A DNA stretch of 64,000 bases from Stigmatella aurantiaca DW4/3-1 (GTDB lineage: Bacteria > Myxococcota > Myxococcia > Myxococcales > Myxococcaceae): the NCBI RefSeq assembly GCF_000165485.1, contig NC_014623.1, forward strand, positions 2,809,501-2,873,500. The letters run 5' to 3'. Positions 18,040-27,104 of this stretch are shown here, one piece after another. A program made the translations under genes and the position numbers. The notes below the pieces were generated by a model that was not told the DNA's origin, made no database searches, and was given only the letters and a program-made list of their open reading frames with translations. Numbering within the stretch: position 1 is the first letter of the stretch; each line of letters begins with the position of its first letter.

Positions 18040-19068
18040 TCAGGTGCCCTCGCGCTTCTCCGCCAGGAGCCCCTTGATGCCCGGCAGGTCCTTGGGCGGC
18101 ATCTTCGTATAGATGTACTGGACCGTGTCGTGCAGCGTCTGCTGGGGATCCCTCGCCACGAAGCCTAGCTCGCGCTCCGCCTTCGTGGTGTCCACGTAGA
18201 AGTAGTGCTCGGCGATGTCCACTTCCTGGTGATCCAGGGCGGCCGTCGTGCCTCGCAGCTTGGCCCACCGCTCCAGCAGGTGGGCTCCCAGGACGTTCAC
18301 CTTCGCGGGCAGGTGGAGCCGGGGCGCCGCCACGCCCGTGAGCCGCTCCAGCCGGTCGAAGAAGTCCGTCATCGACAGGTTCACGCCCATCAGGTGGCGG
18401 CCGTGGATTTCCCCGCGCGTGAGCGCCTGGAAGAACCCCTCCGCCGCGTCCCGGACGTCCACGAAGGAGATGCCGCCCCCGGGCATGGCGGGCAGTTCCC
18501 GGTTGAGGAACTTCACCACCGTCCACGTGGAGGAGAGCCGGTCATCCCCGGGCCCCATCAGCAGGCTCGGGTTGAGCACCACCAGGGGGATGGCGTGCTT
18601 GCGGCAGAACTCGAGCGTCAGCTTCTCTTCGTAGATCTTCGAGAGGTAGTACGGCCAGCGGCCCACCACGGTGATGGGGTAGTCGTCCTCCTCGGTGCCG
18701 ACGCGCTCGTGCTTGGACACGGCGATGGTGCCGGAGGTGGAGGCGAGGATGAACCGCTTCACCCCGGCTTCGCGCACATCCTTGAGCAGCTCGCGCGTGG
18801 CGTTCACGTGCAACTCGTACATCCGCCGCGCGTCCCGGTCCCGGAAGGAGACCAGCCCCGCGAGGTGGTAGACGGCCTCCACCCCTTGCAGGGCGCGGCG
18901 CACCGCCTCGCGGTCCTTGATGTCCCCGGGGATGAACTCCGCCCGGGCCAGACTGGGCAGGGTGGGCTTCGTCCGGCCAATGAGCCGGACCTCATGGCCC
19001 GCCTCGAGCAGCTTGGGCACCAGGTGGATGCCCAGAAAACCGGTGCCTCCCGTCACGAGCAGCTTCAC
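18040..19068 (-). CDS. NAD-dependent epimerase/dehydratase-type protein (extended SDR)
   Basis: A 342-residue extended SDR with N-terminal TGGTGFLG, the catalytic YYLSK motif at about residue 150 preceded by an AST strand, and an otherwise complete fold. It resembles 3-beta-hydroxysteroid dehydrogenase/dihydroflavonol reductase-type enzymes, so reduction or oxidation of a lipid-like carbonyl is plausible. Its start overlaps the stop of the ElbD-like gene by 4 bases (ATGA), making it the last gene of the lipid operon. Function within the pathway is inferred from position. Confidence 0.85.
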   Translation of the reverse strand: MKLLVTGGTGFLGIHLVPKLLEAGHEVRLIGRTKPTLPSLARAEFIPGDIKDREAVRRALQGVEAVYHLAGLVSFRDRDARRMYELHVNATRELLKDVREAGVKRFILASTSGTIAVSKHERVGTEEDDYPITVVGRWPYYLSKIYEEKLTLEFCRKHAIPLVVLNPSLLMGPGDDRLSSTWTVVKFLNRELPAMPGGGISFVDVRDAAEGFFQALTRGEIHGRHLMGVNLSMTDFFDRLERLTGVAAPRLHLPAKVNVLGAHLLERWAKLRGTTAALDHQEVDIAEHYFYVDTTKAERELGFVARDPQQTLHDTVQYIYTKMPPKDLPGIKGLLAEKREGT

Positions 19069-22000
19069 GCGTCCTGTCCTCCACCGGGTCTGAGTGCCTT
19101 GCGCTGCTCCTGCGGGGTGGCCTTGGCGTCGATGTTCAGCACCCTGCCTGCCCGCAGCGCCTTCACGGCGTCTTCCGCCAGCCGCGTGGCGTAGCGGTAG
19201 CTCTCCGAGCGCGCCATGCCCTGCGTCAGGGTCCTCAGGTCCGTGTGCTTCAGCACCGGGCCGATGTGGACCTCCAGCTTCTTGGACTTGGGGAACATCG
19301 TGCCCTTGGGGAGCGCCTCGAAGGTGCCCCGCAGGTAGAGCGGCAGCACGTCCACCTCATAGGAGAGCGCCAGGTAGCCCAGCGTGGGCTTGAACTCCAG
19401 CAGCTCCCCGGTCGGCGAGCGCGTGCCCTCGGGGAAGATGAGGAGGTTGTAGCCCAGCCGCAGCGACTCACCGGCGAGCCGCAGCGACTCGCGCAGGCTG
19501 CCGTGCCGATCCATGGGGATCAGGTCCGTGAAGTTCTCGAAGTAGGCGCGCTTGAGCGGCGTATCGAAGAAGTAGTCCCGGGCCGCCAGCGCCACCAGCT
19601 TCTGGCCCTGCTCCTGGAGCACCGTGCGGATGAGCCCCGCGTCCAGGTGGCTGGCGTGGTTGGCGATGACGAGGAAGTTGCGGTTCTGCGGCACGAACGG
19701 CCGGCCGGTCACCTTCACGTCGAAGACGCCGCCGTAGAGCACCTGCTGGCTGAAGGTGAGCAGCTGTCGGCCCAGGTCCGCCGCCAACTGGGGCACCGGA
19801 ATCTCCACCTCCTCGGAGCGCTTGTTCTCCTCGGAGATCTCCTTGGCGCGGGTCTCCGCGGCGGGCCGCTTCCCCGAGGCGATGATCAGCTTGCGCAGGT
19901 CCTCCACCGTGTTCACCTGCGTCAAGTCGTTCACGGCGGGCAGCGGGACACCGGCCTGCTCCAGCGCCACGGACAGCTCGGTGAGCATCAGCGAGTCGAA
20001 GCCGAGATCGCCCGCCAGGTTCGCCTCGGGGCGCACATCCGACAGGGGCCGGTTCACCACTTCGGCGACGAGGGGGTAGAGCCAATCGCTCACGCCGCCC
20101 GTCGTGGGGTGGGCCACCTTCTCCCGGGCCTTCTCGCCGCTGGAGGCCAGGCGCTCCAGGCGCTTGAGCTCCTCCACCACGAGCTTGCGCTTCACCTTGC
20201 GCGTGGAGGTGCGGGGCAGCTCCCCGTCCCAGAAGCGAAGCACCTTCACCCGCCGGTAGAAGGGCATCTCCGCGCTGACCTCGCGGAAGTGGACTTCCAG
20301 CTCGCGGCGCACCTCGTCTCGAGGCCGGTCCTTGTAGTCCGGCACGCACAGGCAGGCGACCTTCTCGCCCCCGGCTTCGTCCGGCAGGCCGACGATGGAC
20401 AGCTCCTTGAGGTGCTCGTGGGTGCCGTACTGCTCTTCGAGCTCGTCCGGGTAGACGTTCTTCCCGTTGGCATCGATGATGACGTCCTTCTTGCGGCCCA
20501 CCAGATACAGCCGCCCCTCGTCATCCAGCCGTCCCAGGTCCCCCGTGTAGAGCCAGCCGTCCTTGAGGACGGCCTCGGTGGCCTCTCGGTCCCCGAAGTA
20601 CCCGGCCATGATGTTGGGGCCTTTGGCCAGCACTTCTCCGATGCCCTCGTTGTCCGGCTGGTCGATGCGGAACTCGATGCCGGGCAGGGCCTTGCCCACC
20701 GTGCCGGGCTGGCGCTTGTTGGTGCCCTCCGCCACGGACAGCACCGGGGCTGCTTCGGTCAGGCCGTAGCCCTCGGTGATGTTGAAGCCGAAGGCATGGA
20801 AAGCTTTGTGCACGTCGTCCGGCAGCGCCGAGCCGCCCGACACCAAGAACTTGATGCGCCCGCCGAACTTGCGGTGTACCGGCCAGAACAGCAGCTTGCC
20901 CAGGTTGAGCGAGCTGCGGTTGCGCAGCTCCCCATGGGTCGCCTGGAGCGCCTTGATGGCCTGCTCGATGAGGGGCGGCTGGGAGGAGATCTCCTGGGTG
21001 ATCTTCCGGTGGAGGAGTTGCCAGACCGCCGGCACACCGATCATCGCCGTCACCCGGCCGGTCTCGAACACGTCGCCCAGCCGGTCCGCGGTGAGCTCGT
21101 CGATGTACGAGATCTCCGCTCCGCGGGAGAACGGGGTGAGGAAGCCGGCGGAGAACTCGAACGTGTGGTGCAGCGGGAGGATGGAGAGCAGCCCATCGCC
21201 CACGCCAATGGAGAAGGCGCCGGCCAGCTTCGCCACCAGCGAGGCGAAGTTGCGGTGGGTGAGCATCACGCCCTTGGGGTTGCCCGTGGTGCCCGAGGTG
21301 AAGATGAGGCTCGCCACGTCGTCCGCCGCGGCCGTCTTGCGCACGGGCCCGATGCCGTCGGGATAGGCGGGGTCTCCCTCCATGGCTTCGCCGAGGCTGA
21401 GCACCTGCGTGGGGTGCTCCCCAGAGGTCAGCGCCTGGGTCAGGCCGGGATACTCCTCGGCGGACTGGTCCGACAGCAGGCACACCCGGGCCTGGGACCG
21501 GCGCGCGATGTTGAGGACTTCCGCCTCGGTGAGCGCGGGATCCACCGGGACGACGGTGGCCCCCGCGCGCAGGATGCCGAAGTAGGCCGTGCCCCACTCG
21601 GGCCGGTTCTCCGAGACCAGCAGCACCCGGTCTCCGTGCTTCACGCCCGCGCGCAGGAGCGCGCTGCCGATGCGGCCCGCGTAGCGGTGCACCTCGCCAT
21701 AGGTGAGGCGCTCCTCGCGCTCCCCGGAGACCATGCGGAAGGCCACCCGGTGGCGCCACGCGTGCACGGACGCCTCGAAGAGTTCGAGCAGATCCCGGTA
21801 CGCGGCAATGACGGTGCGCCGCTTGGTCTCCTCCTCCAGGCCGGGAAAGACGAACTTCTCCAGGCCGGGAAGGTGCGTCTCCATCCAGTACTCGCGCCAG
21901 TTGATGTTCTCGGGATCCCAGGGAATCTTCGCCCGGTCCGAGGGCAACATCCGTGCGTAGACGGAGCGCGTGTTGTCGCAGCGGAAGACGTAGCGGTTCT

Positions 22001-23477
22001 CCCAGAGGAAGGGGAGGAACAGCTCGATGAGCTGGCTGAGGCTGGAGGCCTGCTCCTCCACATCGTCCAGCTTCACCTTCGCCCGGTCCAGCAGGGCCTG
22101 GACGGTGGGGGCGCCCCACGCAGGCCGCACCTCCTCGATGACCTGCTTGAGCAGGCGCGCGCCCTTCATGAAGGCGGGGGCGCTGAGGCTCTCGAAGCGC
22201 TGGCGCGTGATCGGCTGCGGCTCGATGCGCGCGCGGACCTCGTTGAGCAGCGCGTTGCCCCCTTCCTTGTTGCGGTAGTAGCGGCGGCGGTAGAGGCCCA
22301 CCAGCTCCACCGAGCGGCTGGCGTAGAAGGGGTTCTCGTCGCCGGAGGCCAGGTGGTAGACGCGCCGCTCGTGCACCGTGAGGGAATGCGCGGTGATGCC
22401 GAGGGTGGCTCCCGCAACCTGATCCACCGGGATGATGTCCAGGATGGTCTTGAACCCGGCGGGAATGCCGCGCTGGCCCTTGATGCCGGCGAACGCCAGG
22501 GGCGCGGAGGTGGTGAAGCCCTCGTTCCATCCCGGGAAGGGGAAGTGGCGCGAGGTCTCCACGATGGAGGGCCGGACGATGGAGTAGCGCAGGCCAGGCG
22601 TGGCGGCCATGACCTGCTCGCCCAGGCTCTTGGTGTACGTGTACGTGTTGGGCCAACCCCAGTGCTGGGCACGCTCCATGCCGGCGCGCACCAACTCGGT
22701 GGTGAGCCACAATTTGCGCTCGCGGCCCACGGCCAGCCGCAGGGTCTTCTCGTCCCGGCTGTCGCGGCCTTCCTCGGCCAGCCGGTCCAGCGCCTTCTTG
22801 CGGAACAGCGAGGTGAGGGCCTTGTCATCGGCCTGTTCGCGCAGGCGCGCGACGATGCGCTCGGCGTCCTTCAGCTCCTGCTCCAGGCTGAAGTCGCGCC
22901 CATCCAACTCGTCCTTCTTCGGAAAGTAGCCGGCCACCTCCTCGTCCTCGAAGACGAGGCCGCTGCGGTTGCCCGCGACGAAGGCGGTGGACATGTGGAT
23001 GAGCGGGGCGCTCCACTTGAGCGCCAGGTCCACCGAGTACTTCACGCCGTGGGTGTTGACGTTGAGGCCCACCTCCAACGAGGGGTTGAAGGACACCAGG
23101 CCCGCGCAGTTGACGATGGCGGCCACTTTGCCGGTGAGCTCGTCCGCCTGCGCCTCGGTGAGGCCCATGAGCGGATCGGTGATGTCGCCATCGAGCACGT
23201 GGCACTTCTGACGGATGAACTCCAGCGCGGCTTCCTCGCCGAGCGCGTCGCGCAGCGGTTGGAAGGGCTCGCTGATGGCCACCTTGTCGAAGAAGCGGCG
23301 CTCGGCGGAGGCGGCGCTCCCCTTGCGGACGAGCACGTAGACCTTGTCCAGCGCCTGACCGTAATGCGTCAGGAGCATGGAGAGGGTCACCTTGCCCACG
23401 AAGCCGGTCGAGCCGGCGAAGAGCAGGCGCTTGCCGGTGAAGGCTTGAGAGACGTTCAGTTCGGGCAGCTGGCTCAT
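19065..23477 (-). CDS. elbD: multifunctional acyl reductase - AMP ligase - ACP - acyltransferase (ElbD-like)
   Basis: A 1470-residue four-part enzyme. Residues 1 to about 420 are a thioester/fatty-acyl reductase of the NAD_binding_4 type (GSTGFVGKV, YTKSLGE near 281). From about 570 to 1110 is an AMP-binding ligase (FTSGTTGNPKGVMLTH near 729, GYGLTEAAP, YTGDLG). An acyl carrier domain has its phosphopantetheine Ser in DLGFDSLML near 1158. A PlsC-type acyltransferase from about 1230 carries NHASHLD (near 1270) and FPEGTRSPTG. Such an enzyme can activate, reduce and esterify long-chain acyl groups. The layout fits ElbD, the multifunctional ether-lipid enzyme described in Myxococcus and Stigmatella; the symbol rests on that recollection. 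ATG 23477 is used; a TTG two codons upstream is possible. Confidence 0.8.
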   Translation of the reverse strand: MSQLPELNVSQAFTGKRLLFAGSTGFVGKVTLSMLLTHYGQALDKVYVLVRKGSAASAERRFFDKVAISEPFQPLRDALGEEAALEFIRQKCHVLDGDITDPLMGLTEAQADELTGKVAAIVNCAGLVSFNPSLEVGLNVNTHGVKYSVDLALKWSAPLIHMSTAFVAGNRSGLVFEDEEVAGYFPKKDELDGRDFSLEQELKDAERIVARLREQADDKALTSLFRKKALDRLAEEGRDSRDEKTLRLAVGRERKLWLTTELVRAGMERAQHWGWPNTYTYTKSLGEQVMAATPGLRYSIVRPSIVETSRHFPFPGWNEGFTTSAPLAFAGIKGQRGIPAGFKTILDIIPVDQVAGATLGITAHSLTVHERRVYHLASGDENPFYASRSVELVGLYRRRYYRNKEGGNALLNEVRARIEPQPITRQRFESLSAPAFMKGARLLKQVIEEVRPAWGAPTVQALLDRAKVKLDDVEEQASSLSQLIELFLPFLWENRYVFRCDNTRSVYARMLPSDRAKIPWDPENINWREYWMETHLPGLEKFVFPGLEEETKRRTVIAAYRDLLELFEASVHAWRHRVAFRMVSGEREERLTYGEVHRYAGRIGSALLRAGVKHGDRVLLVSENRPEWGTAYFGILRAGATVVPVDPALTEAEVLNIARRSQARVCLLSDQSAEEYPGLTQALTSGEHPTQVLSLGEAMEGDPAYPDGIGPVRKTAAADDVASLIFTSGTTGNPKGVMLTHRNFASLVAKLAGAFSIGVGDGLLSILPLHHTFEFSAGFLTPFSRGAEISYIDELTADRLGDVFETGRVTAMIGVPAVWQLLHRKITQEISSQPPLIEQAIKALQATHGELRNRSSLNLGKLLFWPVHRKFGGRIKFLVSGGSALPDDVHKAFHAFGFNITEGYGLTEAAPVLSVAEGTNKRQPGTVGKALPGIEFRIDQPDNEGIGEVLAKGPNIMAGYFGDREATEAVLKDGWLYTGDLGRLDDEGRLYLVGRKKDVIIDANGKNVYPDELEEQYGTHEHLKELSIVGLPDEAGGEKVACLCVPDYKDRPRDEVRRELEVHFREVSAEMPFYRRVKVLRFWDGELPRTSTRKVKRKLVVEELKRLERLASSGEKAREKVAHPTTGGVSDWLYPLVAEVVNRPLSDVRPEANLAGDLGFDSLMLTELSVALEQAGVPLPAVNDLTQVNTVEDLRKLIIASGKRPAAETRAKEISEENKRSEEVEIPVPQLAADLGRQLLTFSQQVLYGGVFDVKVTGRPFVPQNRNFLVIANHASHLDAGLIRTVLQEQGQKLVALAARDYFFDTPLKRAYFENFTDLIPMDRHGSLRESLRLAGESLRLGYNLLIFPEGTRSPTGELLEFKPTLGYLALSYEVDVLPLYLRGTFEALPKGTMFPKSKKLEVHIGPVLKHTDLRTLTQGMARSESYRYATRLAEDAVKALRAGRVLNIDAKATPQEQRKALRPGGGQDA

Positions 23478-23505
23478 GTCCAACTCGGGGCGCCGGGGGC
23501 GCGGT

Positions 23506-25134
23506 TCAGAGCTTCACATCCGCGAGCAGGGTGGGCGCGATGCGGAGCAGGCTGATGGTGGCCGAGCGGCCCATGAAGCCGCGGGCCTCCTCGATGGCCT
23601 CGGTGAGGGTGTCGGTCCGGTCCCAGCCGAGCAGGGCGGGCACGTGGTTGTTCTCCGCCCCGGCGACGATGACCTTGCCCACGTGCTGGCGGCCGTTCTC
23701 GCCCCAGTACCACATATAGAAGGGGTGCACGCCGTGGTAGGCATTGCCCTTGCGGTACAGGTGCACGTAGCTGGGGTTCTCCGCGAACTCGCGCTCGTAC
23801 TTGTGCTCCAGCTTCATCGAGTCCCGCGTCTCCGGGAGGATGCGGTTGAAGAACTCGATGTAGCTGGGGTGGTGCTCCGGATCGAACTCGTCGTAGGCCG
23901 GGTGCAGCAGGATGAGCACGCCGCCCTTCTTCACCAGCGGAATCCCGCGGTTGAGGTTGAAGAAGTAGCCCAGCCCCATCACCTGCACGAGCAGTGGGTT
24001 GAGGATGGAGTTGACGCTGTAGGGGGAGATGAACGGGATGGGGAAGATGACGATGTCGCTCTGCCCCTGCACCGGCACCGAGTACTGCTTCCAGCTCATC
24101 TCCAGCGTCTTGACGTGCACGGGCTCGGTGGCCCCGGCGAATACGCCCGTGACGTCATAGGGCGCGGGGATGGCGTTGAGCACCTTGCGCGCCGCCGCGC
24201 GCGGGATCTTTCCCAGCGTGAAGCGCAGCGCCTGGAACTTGAGCCGGTCCGCCTCGGTGTAGTCCTCTTCCTTCTTGGCCAGGAAGTCCGTGGGGCCGCC
24301 GAACATGCGGTTGTTCAGCGTGGTCTCGATGTGGAAGACCTTGAGGTGCTTGTCGATGACCGTGCCGATGCGCGAGTTGCTCTTGTAGAGCGCGCTGGCC
24401 TTGGGCTCCATGTAGCTGTCGGAGTCGCGGATGGTCTTCGGGTTGTGGTGCGCCCGGAGCGAGGCGTAGTTCGTCACGCCGGTGCCCATGGACTTGTGCC
24501 CGCCGTTCATGGGCACGAAGTTGACGTTGACGTAGACGATGAGGTCGCTCTCGGCCACGCGGCGGTTGACGGCCACCACCTCGTTGTGGGCGGTGCGCTC
24601 CAACTCGACGATGCCGTCGGGATCTTCCGCGTCGTGGTTGTAGTAGCGGTCCGGGTAGTAGGCGTCGAAGATCTTCGTGCCCACCATGCGCCGCATCTCG
24701 CCTTCCGTCATGCGGCGGTGCAGGGCGTTGGCGATGAGCAGGTGGACATCGTCCACGCCGCTGTCGGCCGCCAACTCCAGGACGACCTCCAGGATGCTCT
24801 GCCGCACGTCCGGGGTGACCATGGGCGGCAGCGGCACCGAGATGTCGTCGATGACGCACGTGAGCTTCATGCCCGGCCGGAGCAGGGCGTGCAGCGGGTC
24901 CATGCCCTCCGGGTGGTTGATGGCCCAGCGGATGGCGGCCTTGACGTTGGGCACCCCCTCCATGGGGGGGCGGGGGAAGATGACCCGTGTGCCAACCGGC
25001 AGGTCTTCCAGCAGGAAGTTCTCGCCCGAGAAGAGGGCGCGCGGGGGGCTTCCCTTCTCGGTGATGACGACTTGGCTTTCCTCGTCGTAGAGCTTCTGGA
25101 GCGTCTTGATAGGGCGCATGGGAGGGCTTTTCAC
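23506..25134 (-). CDS. LarA/DUF2088-like protein in lipid operon
   Basis: A 542-residue protein. The N-terminal half resembles the lactate racemase N-terminal domain family (DUF2088), with CVIDDISVPLPPM at about residues 95-107, where relatives have a DDxTRPTP motif. A helical HLLIANALHRRMTEGE segment follows. The rest (PIPFISPYSVNSILNPL, HPFYMWYWGENGRQHVG) is not recognised. The nickel-pincer residues of true LarA cannot be confirmed, so racemase activity should not be assumed. GTG 25134 overlaps the HAD gene stop by 4 bases (GTGA); an ATG at 25119 is the alternative start. It sits between the HAD phosphatase and the ElbD-like gene and is presumably part of the same lipid pathway. Confidence 0.72.
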   Translation of the reverse strand: MKSPPMRPIKTLQKLYDEESQVVITEKGSPPRALFSGENFLLEDLPVGTRVIFPRPPMEGVPNVKAAIRWAINHPEGMDPLHALLRPGMKLTCVIDDISVPLPPMVTPDVRQSILEVVLELAADSGVDDVHLLIANALHRRMTEGEMRRMVGTKIFDAYYPDRYYNHDAEDPDGIVELERTAHNEVVAVNRRVAESDLIVYVNVNFVPMNGGHKSMGTGVTNYASLRAHHNPKTIRDSDSYMEPKASALYKSNSRIGTVIDKHLKVFHIETTLNNRMFGGPTDFLAKKEEDYTEADRLKFQALRFTLGKIPRAAARKVLNAIPAPYDVTGVFAGATEPVHVKTLEMSWKQYSVPVQGQSDIVIFPIPFISPYSVNSILNPLLVQVMGLGYFFNLNRGIPLVKKGGVLILLHPAYDEFDPEHHPSYIEFFNRILPETRDSMKLEHKYEREFAENPSYVHLYRKGNAYHGVHPFYMWYWGENGRQHVGKVIVAGAENNHVPALLGWDRTDTLTEAIEEARGFMGRSATISLLRIAPTLLADVKL

Positions 25135-25796
25135 TTCAGATCGAGGATGGGCCAGTTGTAGGCCCGCGCGATCGAACGCAGGCGCATGTCCGGGTTGACC
25201 GCCGTGGGCCGGCCGACGATGGCCAGCATGGCGTAGTCGGAGGAACTGTCCGAATAGCCATGGCAGTGGGCCAACGACAAGCCCTCTTTGGCGCAGTAGT
25301 CGCGGATGGCGTTGGCCTTGTTGGCCCCTTCGATGATGGGCGGAATCACCTTGCCGGTGGCATTGCCGCCCACGAACTGCATCTTGTTGGCGATGAGCTC
25401 GTCTGCGCCCAGGTAGCGGGCGAGCGGGCGCATGGCGAAGTCCAGCGCCCCGGTGACGAGCACGATGCGGCAGCCGGAGCGGCGCGCCTCGGCGATGAGG
25501 TCCTTGGACTGCTCGTAGAGGGCGGGCTTGAGGACGTCCTCGAACATGTCCTCGGCGACCGTCAGGAGCCGGTCCTCGCTGAGCCCCTCGTAGTACCGGT
25601 AGAAGAACTCGTTGAAGACCTTGCGATTGAAGGAATCCAGGACGCCAAACAACGGCAGGCTGGCGACCGTGCTGAGGGTGCGCCCCGCCATGCCCAGGAT
25701 CGAGCCGCGGTTCATCGCGTAATAGGCGTAGACGTGAACGACATTCGTCTTCACGAGCGTCCCGTCGACATCATAGAAGGCAGCTTTGGCGGGCAT
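25131..25796 (-). CDS. HAD-IB family phosphatase
   Basis: A 221-residue HAD hydrolase of the SerB-like IB subfamily. Motif I is DVDGTLV (nucleophile Asp9), motif II is VLVTGA, motif III Lys is in GANKAN, and motif IV is YSDSSSDYAML. It probably removes a phosphate from a small molecule or lipid intermediate. A hydrophobic stretch near residues 30-50 may bring it to the membrane. It shares GTGA overlap with the DUF2088 gene and lies 72 bases after the upstream SDR gene, so a five-gene operon is likely. The substrate is not known; a lysophosphatidate-type lipid is one possibility given the PlsC domain downstream. Confidence 0.85.
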   Translation of the reverse strand: MPAKAAFYDVDGTLVKTNVVHVYAYYAMNRGSILGMAGRTLSTVASLPLFGVLDSFNRKVFNEFFYRYYEGLSEDRLLTVAEDMFEDVLKPALYEQSKDLIAEARRSGCRIVLVTGALDFAMRPLARYLGADELIANKMQFVGGNATGKVIPPIIEGANKANAIRDYCAKEGLSLAHCHGYSDSSSDYAMLAIVGRPTAVNPDMRLRSIARAYNWPILDLK

Positions 25797-25868
25797 GTGG
25801 CTGGCGGCTTCCTGACACTCCTGTTCGGGTGTGTCAACGGCGCCGGAAGGGGGGATTTCGGGTCAGAC

Positions 25869-26846
25869 CTACAGCCAGCCCTTCTCCTGGTACCAGCGGG
25901 CACTCCGGCGGATGGAGTCCCGCAGATCCCTGCGAGGCCGGAACCCCAGCAGCCGCTCCGCCTTGGCGCCGGAGCAGGTCCAGGCCGGGGCGAGAAGTTG
26001 GCGCGCCAGCTTCCGGTTCAGGGGCAGCTTCCGGCCGGTGGCCTGGGTGATGAGGTCCGCCCCCGCGGCCAGCGCCCGGAGCACCCAGGGGGGCAGGTGA
26101 ACGGTCCGGGGGTGAAGCCCCAACTCCTGGGCGCCGATGTCCTGCAATTCCTCCAGGGACAGGTAATGGGGGCCTGCCACGAAGAAGGACTGACCCAGGG
26201 CTTCCGGGCGCTCGGCCAGCAGCAGCAGCAGGTCCACCACGTCTTCCACGTCCACCAGGGTCAGGGGCCGGGGGCCGCCGCCAATCTCCAGCCGGATGCC
26301 GCGATGCACCAACTTGAAGAAGGTGAGGTTTTCGTGATCTCCGGGGCCCAGGATGCGCGGGGGCCGGGCCACCGTCACCGGCAGCCGGTCCGCGTAGGAG
26401 AGGACGATGCGCTCGGCCTCGGCCTTGCTTTCGCCGTACCACTCGGCCGGATGGAAGGGATCCTCCTCCACGTGGGGCCGCTCCCGGGAGGAGGGGCCGG
26501 AGGCGGACAGGGAGCCGCAGAGCACCAACCGGGCGTGGCTCCCGGCCTGCACGAGGGCCTCGCACAGGTGGCGCGTGCCCTCGGCATTGACGCGCAGGAA
26601 GTCCTCGCGCACGGCGGCCCGGCGGATGCCCGCCAGATGGAACACCACGTCACAGCTTGCTACAGCCTGCTTCAGCGAGGCCGGGTCGGTCACGTCTCCT
26701 TCCACCCGGTTGTAGGGCAGCCCTGCGAGCCCCGACACGTCGCTGGTGCGCCGCAGCAAACACGTCACCGAGTCACCTCGCGCGGTCAGCGCGCGGGCGA
26801 GCCAGGTTCCCAAGAAGCCATTTCCACCGGTGATGAGGGCATGCAT
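25869..26846 (-). CDS. NAD-dependent epimerase/dehydratase-type protein (extended SDR)
   Basis: A 325-residue extended SDR with GGNGFLG at the N-terminus and the YGESK catalytic motif at about residue 145. The family includes 3-beta-HSD/isomerase-like enzymes. It starts at ATG 26846 and is the first gene of the minus-strand lipid operon. The 258 bases between it and the SWIB gene must hold its promoter, although I cannot point to -35/-10 boxes. It is a distant relative of the last gene of the operon (18040-19068), so the pathway may use two SDR steps. Confidence 0.83.
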   Translation of the reverse strand: MHALITGGNGFLGTWLARALTARGDSVTCLLRRTSDVSGLAGLPYNRVEGDVTDPASLKQAVASCDVVFHLAGIRRAAVREDFLRVNAEGTRHLCEALVQAGSHARLVLCGSLSASGPSSRERPHVEEDPFHPAEWYGESKAEAERIVLSYADRLPVTVARPPRILGPGDHENLTFFKLVHRGIRLEIGGGPRPLTLVDVEDVVDLLLLLAERPEALGQSFFVAGPHYLSLEELQDIGAQELGLHPRTVHLPPWVLRALAAGADLITQATGRKLPLNRKLARQLLAPAWTCSGAKAERLLGFRPRRDLRDSIRRSARWYQEKGWL

Positions 26847-27104
26847 GTGCGGCTGTTTTCAAAACCAAATACATCACGGCGGCAAGGGAAAATCCGCCCG
26901 GGGAATTACTTGCGCCCTGGCGTAAACCCGAGGATCAACGCACCCCGTGCCGAGGGGGCCGAGGTGATTCCGAGGGCAGTTCTCCGAGGGAAAAACGCAC
27001 GGGAGGGCTGTTTTTCGGCCTCGGGCGTGCTACTACGCCCCCACGGCTCTAGATTGTTCATGCCGTAATCAACGTCCCCTTCGGAGGGGAGGAGACAGAA
27101 CCGA

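Noticed and set aside
19065-23477. Possible NRPS/PKS assembly-line gene
   Set aside because: There is a ligase and an ACP but no condensation or ketosynthase domain; the PlsC and reductase parts indicate lipid synthesis.
19245-23555. Plus-strand open frame of about 1436 codons opposite the ElbD-like gene
   Set aside because: It is the antisense shadow of a GC-rich coding region, with His/Arg/Gly/Val-rich low-complexity sequence and no domain; the minus strand has clear reductase, ligase, ACP and acyltransferase motifs.
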